Origin: CBDCYS01 sp965226245
GTDB taxonomy: Bacteria; Acidobacteriota; Terriglobia; Bryobacterales; UBA6623
DNA length: 64,000 nt
Direction of reading: 5' to 3'
Assembly: GCA_965226245.1 (NCBI GenBank)
Contig: CBDDCL010000015.1
Coordinates: 4,402,001-4,466,000, forward strand
A program made the translations under genes and the position numbers. The stretch's first letter is position 1. Each line of letters starts with the position of its first letter. The notes under the pieces are model-generated. The model was not told the origin of the DNA. It searched no databases and saw nothing but the letters and a program-made list of their open reading frames with translations. This document shows, piece by piece, positions 24,312 to 33,460 of this stretch.

Positions 24312-25465
24312 TGCTCGTTGCCATCCCCAAGGAGACTTTTCCCGGCGAAAACCGCGTCGCCCTGGTGCCGGCTAACACGCGGGCTCTGGCCAAAGCTGGT
24401 GTTGAGATTGCCGTCGAGTCCGGGGCCGGAGTGGGCGCTCTCCAACAGGACGAAGCTTACATCTCGCAGGGGGCTAAAGTAGAAGACGACCGCGCCTGGC
24501 TGCTGTCGCGAGCCGACACCGTCTTGATGGTTCGAGGTCCCGGCGCCGACCCCGACTTTCCCCAATCAGACCTGGACGCCCTGCGGCCGGGCGCGGCGCT
24601 GATCGCCTTCCTCGAGCCGCTGGCCGAGCCCGAGTTGATGAAATCGCTGGCTGGCCGCAATCTGACTCTGTTCGCCATGGACCTGATTCCGCGAGTGACG
24701 CGGGCTCAGCAAATGGATACGCTCAGCTCGATGGCCACCCTGGCAGGTTACAAGGCCGTGCTGCTCGCGGCGCAGGCGGCGCCCCGGATGTTCCCCCTGA
24801 TGATGACCGCAGCGGGGACATTGACGCCCGCCAAAGTCTTTGTGATCGGCGCGGGAGTGGCCGGATTGCAAGCCATCGCGACCGCCCGCAGATTGGGAGC
24901 GGTGGTGGAAGCCTATGACCTTCGTCCGGCCGTCAAAGAGCAGGTGGAAAGCCTGGGCGCGCGCTTCATTGAACTCGATCTCAAGACCGATGAAGCGGAA
25001 ACCAGCGGCGGCTACGCTCGTGAGCAAACCGATGATTTCTACCGCGTGCAGCGGGAGCTGCTTTCCGCGCATCTCGCAAAATCCGACGTCGTGATCACAA
25101 CGGCGGCCGTGCCGGGCAAGCGGGCCCCGATTCTGATTTCCAGAGACATCTTCGAGAACCTGCGGCCGGGATCGGTTGTGGTCGACCTGGCGGCGGAAAA
25201 GGGCGGCAACTGCTCCCTGACAAAGCCGGGCGAACAGACCGTCGTTGATGGAGTAACGATCATCGGCCCCATCAATTTGCCCTCACAAGTGCCGCTGCAC
25301 GCCAGTCAGATGTACTCCAAAAACATAACTACGTTCCTGCGGTTCTTGTTGAAGGACGGCGGTCTCAACGTGGATACATCAGACGAAATCATTCGGGAAT
25401 CGTTGGTTGCACACGGCGGCCGGCTGGTCAACCCGGCCGTCCTGAAAGCCTTGAAAGGAGAATAG
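24311..25465 (+). CDS. pntAA: Proton-translocating NAD(P) transhydrogenase subunit alpha, soluble part
   Basis: A 384-residue NAD(H)-binding domain I of the membrane transhydrogenase, which couples hydride transfer between NAD and NADP to proton movement. Motifs: MLVAIPKETFPGENRVALVP at the N-terminus, VFVIGAGVAGLQAIATARRLGA (nucleotide-binding Gly-rich loop), VYDLRPAVKEQVESLGARF, and the RExxxx region after. Start is GTG (24311), with GGAG six bases upstream. Those upstream bases lie in an M28 peptidase remnant on the other strand, so the gene seems to have lost its own upstream region. pntAB and pntB follow. Confidence 0.92.
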   Translation: MLVAIPKETFPGENRVALVPANTRALAKAGVEIAVESGAGVGALQQDEAYISQGAKVEDDRAWLLSRADTVLMVRGPGADPDFPQSDLDALRPGAALIAFLEPLAEPELMKSLAGRNLTLFAMDLIPRVTRAQQMDTLSSMATLAGYKAVLLAAQAAPRMFPLMMTAAGTLTPAKVFVIGAGVAGLQAIATARRLGAVVEAYDLRPAVKEQVESLGARFIELDLKTDEAETSGGYAREQTDDFYRVQRELLSAHLAKSDVVITTAAVPGKRAPILISRDIFENLRPGSVVVDLAAEKGGNCSLTKPGEQTVVDGVTIIGPINLPSQVPLHASQMYSKNITTFLRFLLKDGGLNVDTSDEIIRESLVAHGGRLVNPAVLKALKGE

Positions 25466-25470
25466 CCGAA

Positions 25471-25770
25471 GTGGAAGCCTTTATCGTCTCTGTCACGGTT
25501 TTCGTCCTGGCGGTCTTTGTGGGATTCGAAATCATCACCAAGATCCCGCCCACCCTGCACACTCCCCTGATGTCGGGCGCCAACGCGATTTCCGGCATCA
25601 CGGTCGTGGGTGCGATGATTTCCGCCGGCGCCGGACACGCTTCCCTGGCCACCGTGCTGGGGGTAGCAGCCGTCGTCCTGGCCACGATCAATGTCGTAGG
25701 AGGATTCCTGGTGACGCACAGGATGCTATCCATGTTTAAGCGAAAAGAAGTTTCGGAGCCGCGACCGTAA
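25471..25770 (+). CDS. pntAB: Transhydrogenase subunit alpha, transmembrane part
   Basis: A 99-residue hydrophobic protein with three to four membrane segments, the domain-II alpha portion found as a separate gene in split-type transhydrogenases. Seen: PTLHTPLMSGANAISGITVVGAM (the family's SGANAISGI region) and LGVAAVVLATINVVGGFLVTHRML. It starts five bases after pntAA ends, indicating coupling. Fourth segment and cytosolic tail FKRKEV follow. Confidence 0.93.
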   Translation: MEAFIVSVTVFVLAVFVGFEIITKIPPTLHTPLMSGANAISGITVVGAMISAGAGHASLATVLGVAAVVLATINVVGGFLVTHRMLSMFKRKEVSEPRP

Positions 25771-25914
25771 GGGAGCGGTTAGCCGCTTCGACGCGCCTCA
25801 TCCGCCAGCGGCCACGCTCCCCGTTTTGGTTGCGGCTGGTCCGCGTCAGGGAGCGGTTATCCCGGTGTAAACGTAAGGGCGCGGTCATCCCGCGGCCGAT
25901 CATCACCCAAGCAG

Positions 25915-27315
25915 ATGAACCTCAACAACTTCATCAACATCGCCTACCTGGCCGCCTCGGTCCTTTTCATCCTGGGCCTCAAGGGACTGACCTCGCCCCG
26001 CACCGCCCGCCGCGGCAACGCCACCGCCGCGCTCGCAATGCTGATCGCCATCTGCGCCACCCTGCTCGATCACCATATTGTCAGCTACGAGTGGATTTTC
26101 ATCGGCATCGCCCTAGGCTCCCTCATTGGCGCCGTAGCCGCCGTCAAGGTGCCTCTCACCGCGATGCCCGAACTCGTAGCGATGTTCAACGGCTTCGGTG
26201 GCGGCGCCTCGGCGCTGGTCGCGGCCACGGCGGTTCTCGCGCCGGAAAACGTGAGCGGCGTGCCAGCGGCGCAACTCTACGTTGCCAGCGCCGTCAGCGC
26301 CATTGTCGGAGCCGCAACGCTGACCGGCAGCCTGGTCGCCTGGGCCAAGCTGCTGGAGATCCTGCGCTTGCAGCCGCTCGGCAAGATCGTCCGCTTAGCC
26401 GGCGGCGCCTCCCTGCTCGCCTGCATTGCGCTGGCAGCCTGTCTCGTTATCGCCCCCCAGGCCGGCTGGGTCCTATGGTCCCTGCTCGCAGCAGCAAGCC
26501 TCTATGGCGTCCTGCTCACGGTACCGGTCGGCGGCGCCGACATGCCGGTTGTCATCGCCTTGCTCAACTCCTGTTCCGGTCTGGCCGCCGCCGCCACCGG
26601 TTTCCTCCTCAGCAACAACGTCTTGATCATTAGCGGCTCCTTGGTGGGAGCCTCCGGGTTCATCCTGACTCGCATCATGTGCCGCGCGATGAACCGCTCG
26701 CTGGCCGACGTTCTCGCCGGCAACCTGGGCCAGGGCGCGGCAACGATTTCCAAGGGCGACGATGTCTACCAGGGCCGCGTCAAAAGCTCTTCGCCCGACG
26801 AAGCCGCGATGATTCTCGAGACCGCGCGCATCGTGACGATCGTTCCGGGCTACGGCATGGCGGTTGCGCAGGCTCAGCATGATGTTCGTGAGTTTGCGAT
26901 GTTGCTGCAAAGCCGCGGCGTGGAAATCCGCTATGGCATCCATCCGGTGGCGGGGAGGATGCCCGGTCACATGAACGTGCTGCTCGCCGAGGCCGACGTC
27001 CCCTACGACGAGCTCTACGACCTGGAGCAGATCAACCCGACTTTCCCAGAGACCGACGTTGTCTTGGTCTTGGGGGCGAATGACGTCGTGAATCCGGCCG
27101 CTCGCGACGAGCCGCAAAGCCCCATCTACGGCATGCCGATTCTCGAAGTCGGCAAAGCCCGCACCGTCATGATCGTCAAACGCAGCCTTAGTCCGGGTTT
27201 CGCGGGAATCCCGAACAAGCTTTTCGTCGCGCCCAACTCGCTGATGCTTTTCGGGGACGGCAAGCAGGTGATGCGCGAGCTGGTCATCGCGATAGACGAA
27301 CTGGGCCACGGATAG
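25915..27315 (+). CDS. pntB: Transhydrogenase subunit beta
   Basis: A 466-residue subunit with eight or more membrane segments (residues ~1-260) and a C-terminal NADP(H)-binding domain III. Motifs: GGGASALVAATA early, SAIVGAATLTGS, and in domain III IVPGYGMAVAQAQH, IHPVAGRMPGHMNVLLAEADVPYD, DVVLVLGANDVVNP and KRSLSPGFAGI. Start ATG at 25915. The 144 bases after pntAB hold three near-repeats of AGGGAGCGGTTA (25771-25900) rather than coding sequence. With pntAA and pntAB it makes one complete enzyme. Confidence 0.94.
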   Translation: MNLNNFINIAYLAASVLFILGLKGLTSPRTARRGNATAALAMLIAICATLLDHHIVSYEWIFIGIALGSLIGAVAAVKVPLTAMPELVAMFNGFGGGASALVAATAVLAPENVSGVPAAQLYVASAVSAIVGAATLTGSLVAWAKLLEILRLQPLGKIVRLAGGASLLACIALAACLVIAPQAGWVLWSLLAAASLYGVLLTVPVGGADMPVVIALLNSCSGLAAAATGFLLSNNVLIISGSLVGASGFILTRIMCRAMNRSLADVLAGNLGQGAATISKGDDVYQGRVKSSSPDEAAMILETARIVTIVPGYGMAVAQAQHDVREFAMLLQSRGVEIRYGIHPVAGRMPGHMNVLLAEADVPYDELYDLEQINPTFPETDVVLVLGANDVVNPAARDEPQSPIYGMPILEVGKARTVMIVKRSLSPGFAGIPNKLFVAPNSLMLFGDGKQVMRELVIAIDELGHG

Positions 27316-27382
27316 CAGATAATCGCCCCGGCCACCGAAGTCCCCGCCATCCACCTCGTGTCGCGCTGAAAATCGCCAGAAT

Positions 27383-27586
27383 TTACGGTGCGAGGCGCTC
27401 CTTTGAGTAAGCCCGGTATTCGTTATCAAGCAGGGTCTTGAGCTCCAGAGCCTTCTTATGCGCGTCAACAGCCGCCGCGAAAGCGTCGCCCTGGAACTCA
27501 GTTGTTACGGAGCTTTGGAGGGACACGATCCGGGTTGCGTAGTCGCGCAGTTTTTCGAGTGCTTCTAGCGTGGCGTCGGGTTGCAT
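27383..27586 (-). CDS. Small helical hypothetical protein (67 aa)
   Basis: A soluble, helix-rich 67-residue protein (LEALEKLRDYATRIVSLQSS; VDAHKKALELKTLLDNEYR). Even composition suggests true coding, and it opens with ATG. Ribosome site is weak. No family recognised; it resembles small hydrophilic helical proteins of acidobacteria. Confidence 0.5.
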   Translation of the reverse strand: MQPDATLEALEKLRDYATRIVSLQSSVTTEFQGDAFAAAVDAHKKALELKTLLDNEYRAYSKERLAP

Positions 27587-27721
27587 CGCTGCCTCGTGCC
27601 TGAAATGGCCTTACGAAATGCCGGGCCTTGTTTATTAGGACGCACCGCTACAGAGTCGAGTTTCTCGCCAAGTCGCCGCCGATCTTTCGCGATACTGATT
27701 TCGAGTCCCGAAAAGAGGCAG

Positions 27722-28204
27722 CTATTCTTCGAAAACAATCTGAGCGATGAAAAGATTGGGCATCATCTGATTCCACCCGGCCGGCGCATTGTCGAACGCA
27801 AGCCGGAATGACGCGGTGTCGCCGGGCTCGAGCGGCCGCCGGTCGCGGCCGACAATGCGGACCAGCTCGCGGCTCAACTCTTGCTGGTAGGGGTCGCGGA
27901 AAACGCAGTTGACATCGACCGCCCGAAGCGTCTTGTCTCCCTTGTTGGTGATTTCCCCGACAATCGTGACAATCGTCTGCTTGAGAAAACTCTCCTCGGC
28001 GGTCATTTCGACGTTGCTGAGATCGAGGCTCGGGAGGTATTGTTTCGCTTCTTCGGTGAGGATCGGCAGCAGCGGAGCCTGGTTCCGCCATTCCTGGTAG
28101 AGGAAGTAGGCGCCGGCAAGCCCGGCGATCACGGCGAGCCCGGCGACAATGACACCCACCGGCGGTCCGCCGCGCCGGCGAAGTTTGGCTCCATCTTCGA
28201 GCAT
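27722..28204 (-). CDS. Single-pass membrane protein, DUF2393-like
   Basis: A 160-residue protein with one transmembrane segment at about residues 15-36 (VGVIVAGLAVIAGLAGAYFLY), followed by an extracytoplasmic beta-rich domain (VTIVGEITNKGDKTLRAVDV; LEPGDTASFRLAFDNAPAG). This shape matches small proteins with a DUF2393/FxLYD-like domain; which one is not certain. Start is the ATG at 28204, behind AGGA (12 bases away); an upstream extension would read into a repeat. Confidence 0.6.
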   Translation of the reverse strand: MLEDGAKLRRRGGPPVGVIVAGLAVIAGLAGAYFLYQEWRNQAPLLPILTEEAKQYLPSLDLSNVEMTAEESFLKQTIVTIVGEITNKGDKTLRAVDVNCVFRDPYQQELSRELVRIVGRDRRPLEPGDTASFRLAFDNAPAGWNQMMPNLFIAQIVFEE

Positions 28205-28357
28205 CTGTTTTGAATATCCTGCCGTAGAGGCTAGCAGTTTACCAGAATCGCATCGGAACGTTCCGCGCCCCGGCCAGAGAAAGGCTCCGTCACGCAGAGG
28301 CGAAGGCCGCCAAGCAAGATCGCGGGAGAGTTTAGGCCAGTGCGGGTCACAACCGCT

Positions 28358-28404
28358 GTGGCGCAAGCTCTTAGCTTGCCGCCTCGAGACAAGTCTCGAC
28401 GCCT
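28358..28404 (+). repeat. Two-hairpin GTGGCG dispersed element, copy D
   Basis: GTGGCGC, stem AAGCTCTTAGCTT, then GCCGCC and stem TCGAGACAAGTCTCGA. Same layout as copies at 2355, 32010, 39955, 40125 and 56223 but with different stem sequences that still pair. Confidence 0.7.
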
Positions 28405-28510
28405 GGTCCGACCCGGATCCATGATCCGCCCCTGGGATTCCTGGCAGGTATAGCGGGTAGAAGAGAGGGGAGAGACGAACGGCGCTTTCGAGCCAATGGC
28501 AAACCCCAAC

Positions 28511-29314
28511 CTACATTCCGAGCTCGCCACGTATGGAGAAAGCCAGCTCGTTGAGTTGCGAAGCGGGACGTGTCACGATCGCGCTCGATTTGAGCAGCTC
28601 GCGCGTGTCGTCCGGAAACGAATCATCGAGGACCGCCGTCAGCTCGGGTGATTCCGCGGCGCGGGCGCGCAGCCGTTCAAAGACGAAACAGAGTTTCGAG
28701 GCATCGCTGACGTTGTTGCGCAGAGTAAGAGCATGGATATAGTGGACGGCGCCGTTGGGCTGGTAGCTGTAGTCGAAAGTGAATCTCAGCCGCGGTCCCG
28801 CGTAGGGCACGCTGACCTGAGAGTCGAGTCCCGCGCCGATGAGATGGTAGCGCCGGAAGGCCAGCTCCATTTGCCGCCGCAGGGCGCGCCGGGTTCCGGG
28901 CAGCGCCCCGCTGTCGTCGCCATGGATTTCCCGGCGGCTCGGCGTGACAAGAAACGACTGCCGCAGCCGTTCGATTTCTCCCTCGGCAGCCCCTCCCCAG
29001 AAAACGCGCGAGTCCGTCACCTCCAGCCCGGCCGAAAGGTGCTCGCTGAGGCCCCGGACGTACTCCGAGAAACCCTCTCCCAGCAGGCGCTTTTCTTCAA
29101 ACTCATTTCTCAGCGCTTCCAAGTAGTCCAGCTCGGCCAGAGGATGGCAGCGCAGCCGCCGAAAGTCGGCCGTGAAGCGGGCGTCAATTAAGCGGTTCTC
29201 GTTGTCATGGAGAAGCAAGCCAATGTTGAAGTACTCGCCGGAAATAAGGTTGGGAACATACCGCAGCAGCTGAAAGTGATAGCAATGAGTCGTTTCAGTA
29301 GATGTACTCATCAT
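28511..29314 (-). CDS. DUF3037 protein, partner of the HipA-like kinase
   Basis: A 267-residue cytoplasmic protein that I recognise as DUF3037-like: HCYHFQLLRYVPNLISGEYFNIGLLL at the N-terminus, and a C-terminal GAGLDSQVSVPYAGPRLRF region. Function is unknown, but DUF3037 genes commonly neighbour HipA-like kinase genes, as here. Start is ATG-ATG (29314/29311). The kinase gene ends 188 bases upstream on the same strand. Confidence 0.75.
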   Translation of the reverse strand: MMSTSTETTHCYHFQLLRYVPNLISGEYFNIGLLLHDNENRLIDARFTADFRRLRCHPLAELDYLEALRNEFEEKRLLGEGFSEYVRGLSEHLSAGLEVTDSRVFWGGAAEGEIERLRQSFLVTPSRREIHGDDSGALPGTRRALRRQMELAFRRYHLIGAGLDSQVSVPYAGPRLRFTFDYSYQPNGAVHYIHALTLRNNVSDASKLCFVFERLRARAAESPELTAVLDDSFPDDTRELLKSSAIVTRPASQLNELAFSIRGELGM

Positions 29315-29502
29315 TGATTCTCCCGGGCGATTCGCCTAAGCGCCGTCCCGCTCCCGAATCCGCGCCGCTTTCGCAAACGTCCCCGGTAGCCTCGATGCTC
29401 TTTGCGCCCTTGAAAGCTTTTCCCGCGCCAAAGCGAAAGAGCCGCCATGATCTTCCCGCGCAACCAACTCATGTCGGCGACGCACTTGTTCTCCAGGCCT
29501 CC

Positions 29503-30366
29503 CTACGCCACCGCCGCCCGCGCATCCCAATTGGGAAACGGGTCGCGGCCGGCTTTCTTCGCCGCCCGCACCAGCTCAGGCACGCGTACCCGGCGGCGGT
29601 AGAGCCGCTCCAGCAGCGATTCCATGCCGTCCCAGTCGCCGCCATGCCACTCTGGAGGCGTCTTCCTATACGCATCGTCAAGAACTTCCGCTGGAAAATG
29701 CCGGATCAAGTCCAGCCAGGGCTCGAAACTGTCGTACCCCGCCACGCCCGAGTAAACTTCCGGCCGGCTGTAGAGGCCGATCTCGGGCGAGTCGGAAAAC
29801 TCCCAATTCTGCGCATTGAAAGCAAATCCGTGATCGATCATATTGACCACGTAGACCAGCGACCGGGGAGAAATTCCCTCTAGCGGATCCCCCACGCGAA
29901 GCCAATGCTTGGCGCGGTCGCGAAAGAAAATAGCCTGCCGTCCGTCGGCATTGCTGACCCATTTGTCGAAGGCCACCATTCCGCAAAAAGTATCGGCATT
30001 GAGAACCAAACGCAGTATGGAGAGCGGAACATAGTCGTAGACCGCGCGCCGCGCCGGGTCACCCGGATATTGGGAGCCGAAATGCAGTCCCGGCTCGCAA
30101 CGCAGCTTCCTGCGCCCCACTTCCATCGTCAACTCGGGCGTCTCGTCGATGAGTTGTTTCGGCGCCTGCACAATCTCCCACCCCGGCGCCGGCAGTTGGA
30201 GATACTTCAGCATTACCGAGCAAACCAGCTCGTTGACCAGGATGCGCTGATGCTGCGGATTGTTTCGGAATTTGACGACGTAGTAGCGATCGTCGTCAGC
30301 CAAGACCAAGTGGGCGTTCGCCCCGCCCCGCATCCGCTTGATGTGCTGACGGGCGACGACAGCCAT
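29503..30366 (-). CDS. HipA-like kinase domain protein
   Basis: A 287-residue protein of the HipA-like (HipA_2-type) kinase group. Seen: HLVLADDDRYYVVKFRNNPQHQRILVNEL, with the VKF lysine and the following E-helix as in protein kinases; TFCGMVAFDKWVSNADGRQAIFF, with the FDKWVxNxDxR catalytic segment (the Asp and Asn of HipA-type active sites); and NMIDHGFAF, the DFG-like metal-binding motif. HipA toxins phosphorylate glutamyl-tRNA synthetase; this shorter relative may have another target. ATG at 30366. It has no HipB-like antitoxin next to it; DUF3037 lies downstream instead. Confidence 0.75.
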   Translation of the reverse strand: MAVVARQHIKRMRGGANAHLVLADDDRYYVVKFRNNPQHQRILVNELVCSVMLKYLQLPAPGWEIVQAPKQLIDETPELTMEVGRRKLRCEPGLHFGSQYPGDPARRAVYDYVPLSILRLVLNADTFCGMVAFDKWVSNADGRQAIFFRDRAKHWLRVGDPLEGISPRSLVYVVNMIDHGFAFNAQNWEFSDSPEIGLYSRPEVYSGVAGYDSFEPWLDLIRHFPAEVLDDAYRKTPPEWHGGDWDGMESLLERLYRRRVRVPELVRAAKKAGRDPFPNWDARAAVA

Positions 30367-30578
30367 GCAAGGATGGTGAAGACTCTATTGCTGAGGTAAG
30401 TTTAACACAATAAAGAAAGACAAATCGGGCCGTTTTCGGTGAAACGCTTGCCGCATGAAAGACGGTGCGGTTTTCGGTTCAACGGAAGGCCGCCTGAAGC
30501 GTCAACCCCGCCCGAATACATAGCCGCGCCCGAAAGGCTGCGGTCAAGTCTGGCGGTGGCCGGGTGTCCAACTGCCAT

Positions 30579-31030
30579 CCCGAGTTTGGCGCGCCGCCCG
30601 GGAAAAATCGTGAGACCGGCTGGCTCGATGAAATCACGCTTCACTTGGCAACGCAGACTGCGGGATTCCAAAAGCCCGGCGGATACGAGCCTCTCCTGTT
30701 CCAGCCCGGCACGAAATGAGCCTACAGCGACGGCGGTCCCAACTGGCTGGCGGAGTGCATCACTTTGCTCTACGGGCAGGACGTTCAAGAGCTGATGTCC
30801 GACCGCGTATTTACGCCCCTGGGTATCCGCCGCTCGGACCTCCGCTGGCGGGACCGTCAATACCGTCCCCGCCAGATCAATGGCATAGCGCGGCGCGAGT
30901 TCGGCTCAGGAATTCACGCCAACGTCGACGCCATGGCGCGCCTGGGTCTTCTCTACCTGCGGGGAGGCCGCTGGCGGGACCGGCGGATCATTCCAGAAAG
31001 CTGCATCAACAGGGCCCGAAGCACGCCAAG
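30579..31030 (+). pseudogene. Serine beta-lactamase-family hydrolase, truncated with in-frame stop
   Basis: Frame with PEFG, WLDEITLHLATQTAGFQKPGG, then LLFQPGTK, a TGA at 30717, and AYSDGGPNWLAECITLLYGQ to FTPLGIRRSDLRW and ANVDAMARLGLLYLRGG. The PGTKwAYSDGGPNWLAE pattern shows the class C beta-lactamase fold (YxN-type region), and the stop replaces a Trp codon (TGG to TGA). The 5' third with the SxxK nucleophile is missing and the 3' end stops near 31030 at the methyltransferase boundary. Non-functional. Confidence 0.75.
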
Positions 31031-31050
31031 TGAGATCGCCGCTGGCAGCA

Positions 31051-31901
31051 TCACTTCTTGGCGACCACAACCAGTTCGCCACAGTAACGTTTCAAGAAGG
31101 GAAACGCCGCGAGAGCCAGCGAGTCCAGCGACTCGATCAGCGCCATCGTGGCCCGCACGCCTGGGCTGGCAAACCTGCCCCGAAAAACACGCTTCGCCAT
31201 GGCGAAGAGGTTGAGCGGCGTTATCTCGACATGCGTCATCTGCTTTCTCAGCGTTTCAACATCCGCGTCGGAGAAAATAATCCCCTCGCCGGCCTCTTCA
31301 GGTTCGCCGCCAATTCGCCATCGTAAACGCCGCGCCAAATTGAGCAACACATTGTTGCCATACCCCTCGGCAAGCACCAAACGGCCCCCGGGTTTTAGCA
31401 CCCGCAGCAGCTCCCCCAGCGCGTGGGGATATTTCATCGTGTGGTGAATGGCGGCGCCCGCGTAGATCAAATCGAACTCGCCGTCCTCAAAGCAGCTCAT
31501 GTCGCTCATGGGCCAGCAAACGCTCCCCCAGCGGCATCGCGCGCATATCCCCCGACACGGTCCGCCACTCCGCTGGCACGTGCCCGCCGCAATCCCACCT
31601 CAATGGCAACCGGCGACAGGTCGAGCAACGCAACCTGGGCGCCCTCGGTAGCCAGCATGACGCCCCACTCCCCGGTCCCGCAGCCATAGTCGAGTGCTTT
31701 CTTGCCTTTCAGTGGTTCCGACAACAGCGCCTCGAGCACGCCTTGATAGAGCTTTTGCCGCTCATACAGGGGGCTCGACGGGTCATTGAGTTGCTTGACT
31801 AGAATTTCGCGGTTACACGCCAATGCATGGTCAGCCGCGCCGACGTGCCGAGCATAAGCATCATCGTAGAATTCCCGCTCTTGCTCGACGTCGACAATCA
31901 T
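31051..31901 (-). pseudogene. Class I SAM methyltransferase split by a frameshift (ATGA overlap)
   Basis: The upstream frame (31901 down to 31506) carries the SAM-binding motif KKALDYGCGTGEWGVML. It stops at a TGA that overlaps the ATG of the downstream frame (31509 down to 31051), which resumes with MSDMSCFEDGEFDLIYAG, then GELLRVLKPGGRLVLAEGYG. Homologues run through this point in one frame, so this is a frameshift or a small insertion (extra GGAFAGP-type residues at the joint). The overlap could allow two-polypeptide translation. Confidence 0.7.
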
Positions 31902-32009
31902 GACAGCCGGCCGCTACGCTGCGTATCCCGACGAACGCCAGTCTATCATCGCGGCCGGCGTGTCGCACACATTCTTGGGGGGCGGACCGGCTGAGAGCCG
32001 GTCGCTACT

Positions 32010-32055
32010 ATGTCGCCAGGAATGGCGACACGGCACGCAGGAATGCGTGCGCCAC
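32010..32055 (-). repeat. Two-hairpin GTGGCG dispersed element, copy B
   Basis: Read on the minus strand: GTGGCG, stem CACGCATTCCTGCGTG, CCG, stem TGTCGCCATTCCTGGCGACA. The first stem differs from copy A by paired changes; the second is identical. Confidence 0.75.
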
Positions 32056-32113
32056 GCCGCGGGGGTGAATTGTAGAGAGCAGCCTCCCGAGACATCCGTA
32101 GTATCCTGTCGTG

Positions 32114-33361
32114 ATGCGCGCGCGCAACAAAGTTCTGGCGTTGATGTTCGCGCTGACCGTAATCACCTACCTGGACCGCGTCTGTATCTCCGCCACGGCC
32201 GGCGTCATGTCGGAGGAGTTGGAGCTCACAAAAGTCCAAATGGGCCAGGTCTTCAGCATCTTCATCCTTGGCTACGTTCTGTTTGAAATTCCCGGAGGCT
32301 GGCTGGCGGACCGCTACGGCGCGCGCTCACTGCTGACACGCATCGTCATCTGGTGGTCCGTGTTCACCGCGCTGACCGGCGCCGCCTGGAATTACTCCAG
32401 CCTGCTGCTGATTCGCTTCCTGTTTGGATGTGGCGAGGCCGGCGCGTTTCCCGGATCCGCCTCGGCCATCTCGCGCTGGTTCCCTGCCTCGGAACGCGGA
32501 CGCGCCCAAGCCGCCGTCATGGTTGGAAGCCGCTTGGGTGGCGCCCTGGCGCCGGCGCTCGTCATCGCGATGATGGGCGCGGTTGGCTGGCGTTCCATCT
32601 ACTGGACCTTCGCCGTGCTGGGCCTGCTCTGGGCCGCCGTCTGGACTTCGTGGTATCGCAACTCACCGCAAGAGCATCCCGCCGTCGGCCCCCAAGAGTT
32701 ACAGGAGATTCAGAGCGGCCGCCAGGCGATAACCCGCTCTCTTCACGTCCCATGGAGGGCGATCCTCAAAAGCCGCAACGTCTGGGCGCTGTGCGGGATG
32801 TACTCCGGTTACACGTTCGGGCTCTACTTCTACCTGACCTGGCTGCCGACCTACCTGCAAGAAGGACGCGGGATTTCCGTCGCCGATACCGGTTTCTACG
32901 CCGCCCTGCCGTGGCTGACCGCATCCACGTGCAACCTGATCGGCGGCCTTCTGACCGACTGGATGAGCCACCGCCTGAGCCTGCGCTGGGCGCGCCGCCT
33001 CCCGGCCATGTGCGGCTTGCTGGGCGCCGCGCTGTTCCTGACGATCGCCGCACTCGCGGAAAACACAACCCTCGGCATCGCCGCTCTGGCACTCAGCTTC
33101 GGCTCGGCCGACCTGATCCTTGCCGTCTGCTGGGCGACCTGCCTCGACGTCGGCGGCGAGCACGCCGGCACCGTTTCGGGCACCATGAACTCGCTGGGGC
33201 AAATCGGCGGCGCAACCGCCCCCATCCTGTTCGGATACTTGGTCGAAACCTACGGATCGTGGCAGCTCCCGCTGCTGATCGCCGCCGGCTACTACGTAGT
33301 CAGCGCCGCGCTGTGGTTGCTCATCGACCCCGAACAGCCGGTCGCCACAACGGCTGATTAG
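32114..33361 (+). CDS. MFS transporter, anion:cation symporter (ACS) type
   Basis: A roughly 415-residue major facilitator with 12 predicted membrane helices. N-terminal half: VITYLDRVCISATAGVM and the loop signature GGWLADRYGARSLLTR between helices 2 and 3; helix 4 region FLFGCGEAGAFPGSASAISRWFP and SERGRAQAAVMVG match ACS-family carboxylate or sugar-acid symporters. C-terminal half has ADLILAVCWATCLDVGGEHAGT. Start is ATG at 32114 (GTG precedes it). Substrate not deducible. Confidence 0.9.
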   Translation: MRARNKVLALMFALTVITYLDRVCISATAGVMSEELELTKVQMGQVFSIFILGYVLFEIPGGWLADRYGARSLLTRIVIWWSVFTALTGAAWNYSSLLLIRFLFGCGEAGAFPGSASAISRWFPASERGRAQAAVMVGSRLGGALAPALVIAMMGAVGWRSIYWTFAVLGLLWAAVWTSWYRNSPQEHPAVGPQELQEIQSGRQAITRSLHVPWRAILKSRNVWALCGMYSGYTFGLYFYLTWLPTYLQEGRGISVADTGFYAALPWLTASTCNLIGGLLTDWMSHRLSLRWARRLPAMCGLLGAALFLTIAALAENTTLGIAALALSFGSADLILAVCWATCLDVGGEHAGTVSGTMNSLGQIGGATAPILFGYLVETYGSWQLPLLIAAGYYVVSAALWLLIDPEQPVATTAD

Positions 33362-33460
33362 GTTCAATCGTAGGTCTCAACCGACTACATCTCGGGCGGT
33401 TTCGACAGCCAACCCCAAATCGAAAGTGAAGACGAACCCCAAAACATTGCAGTCGTAATA

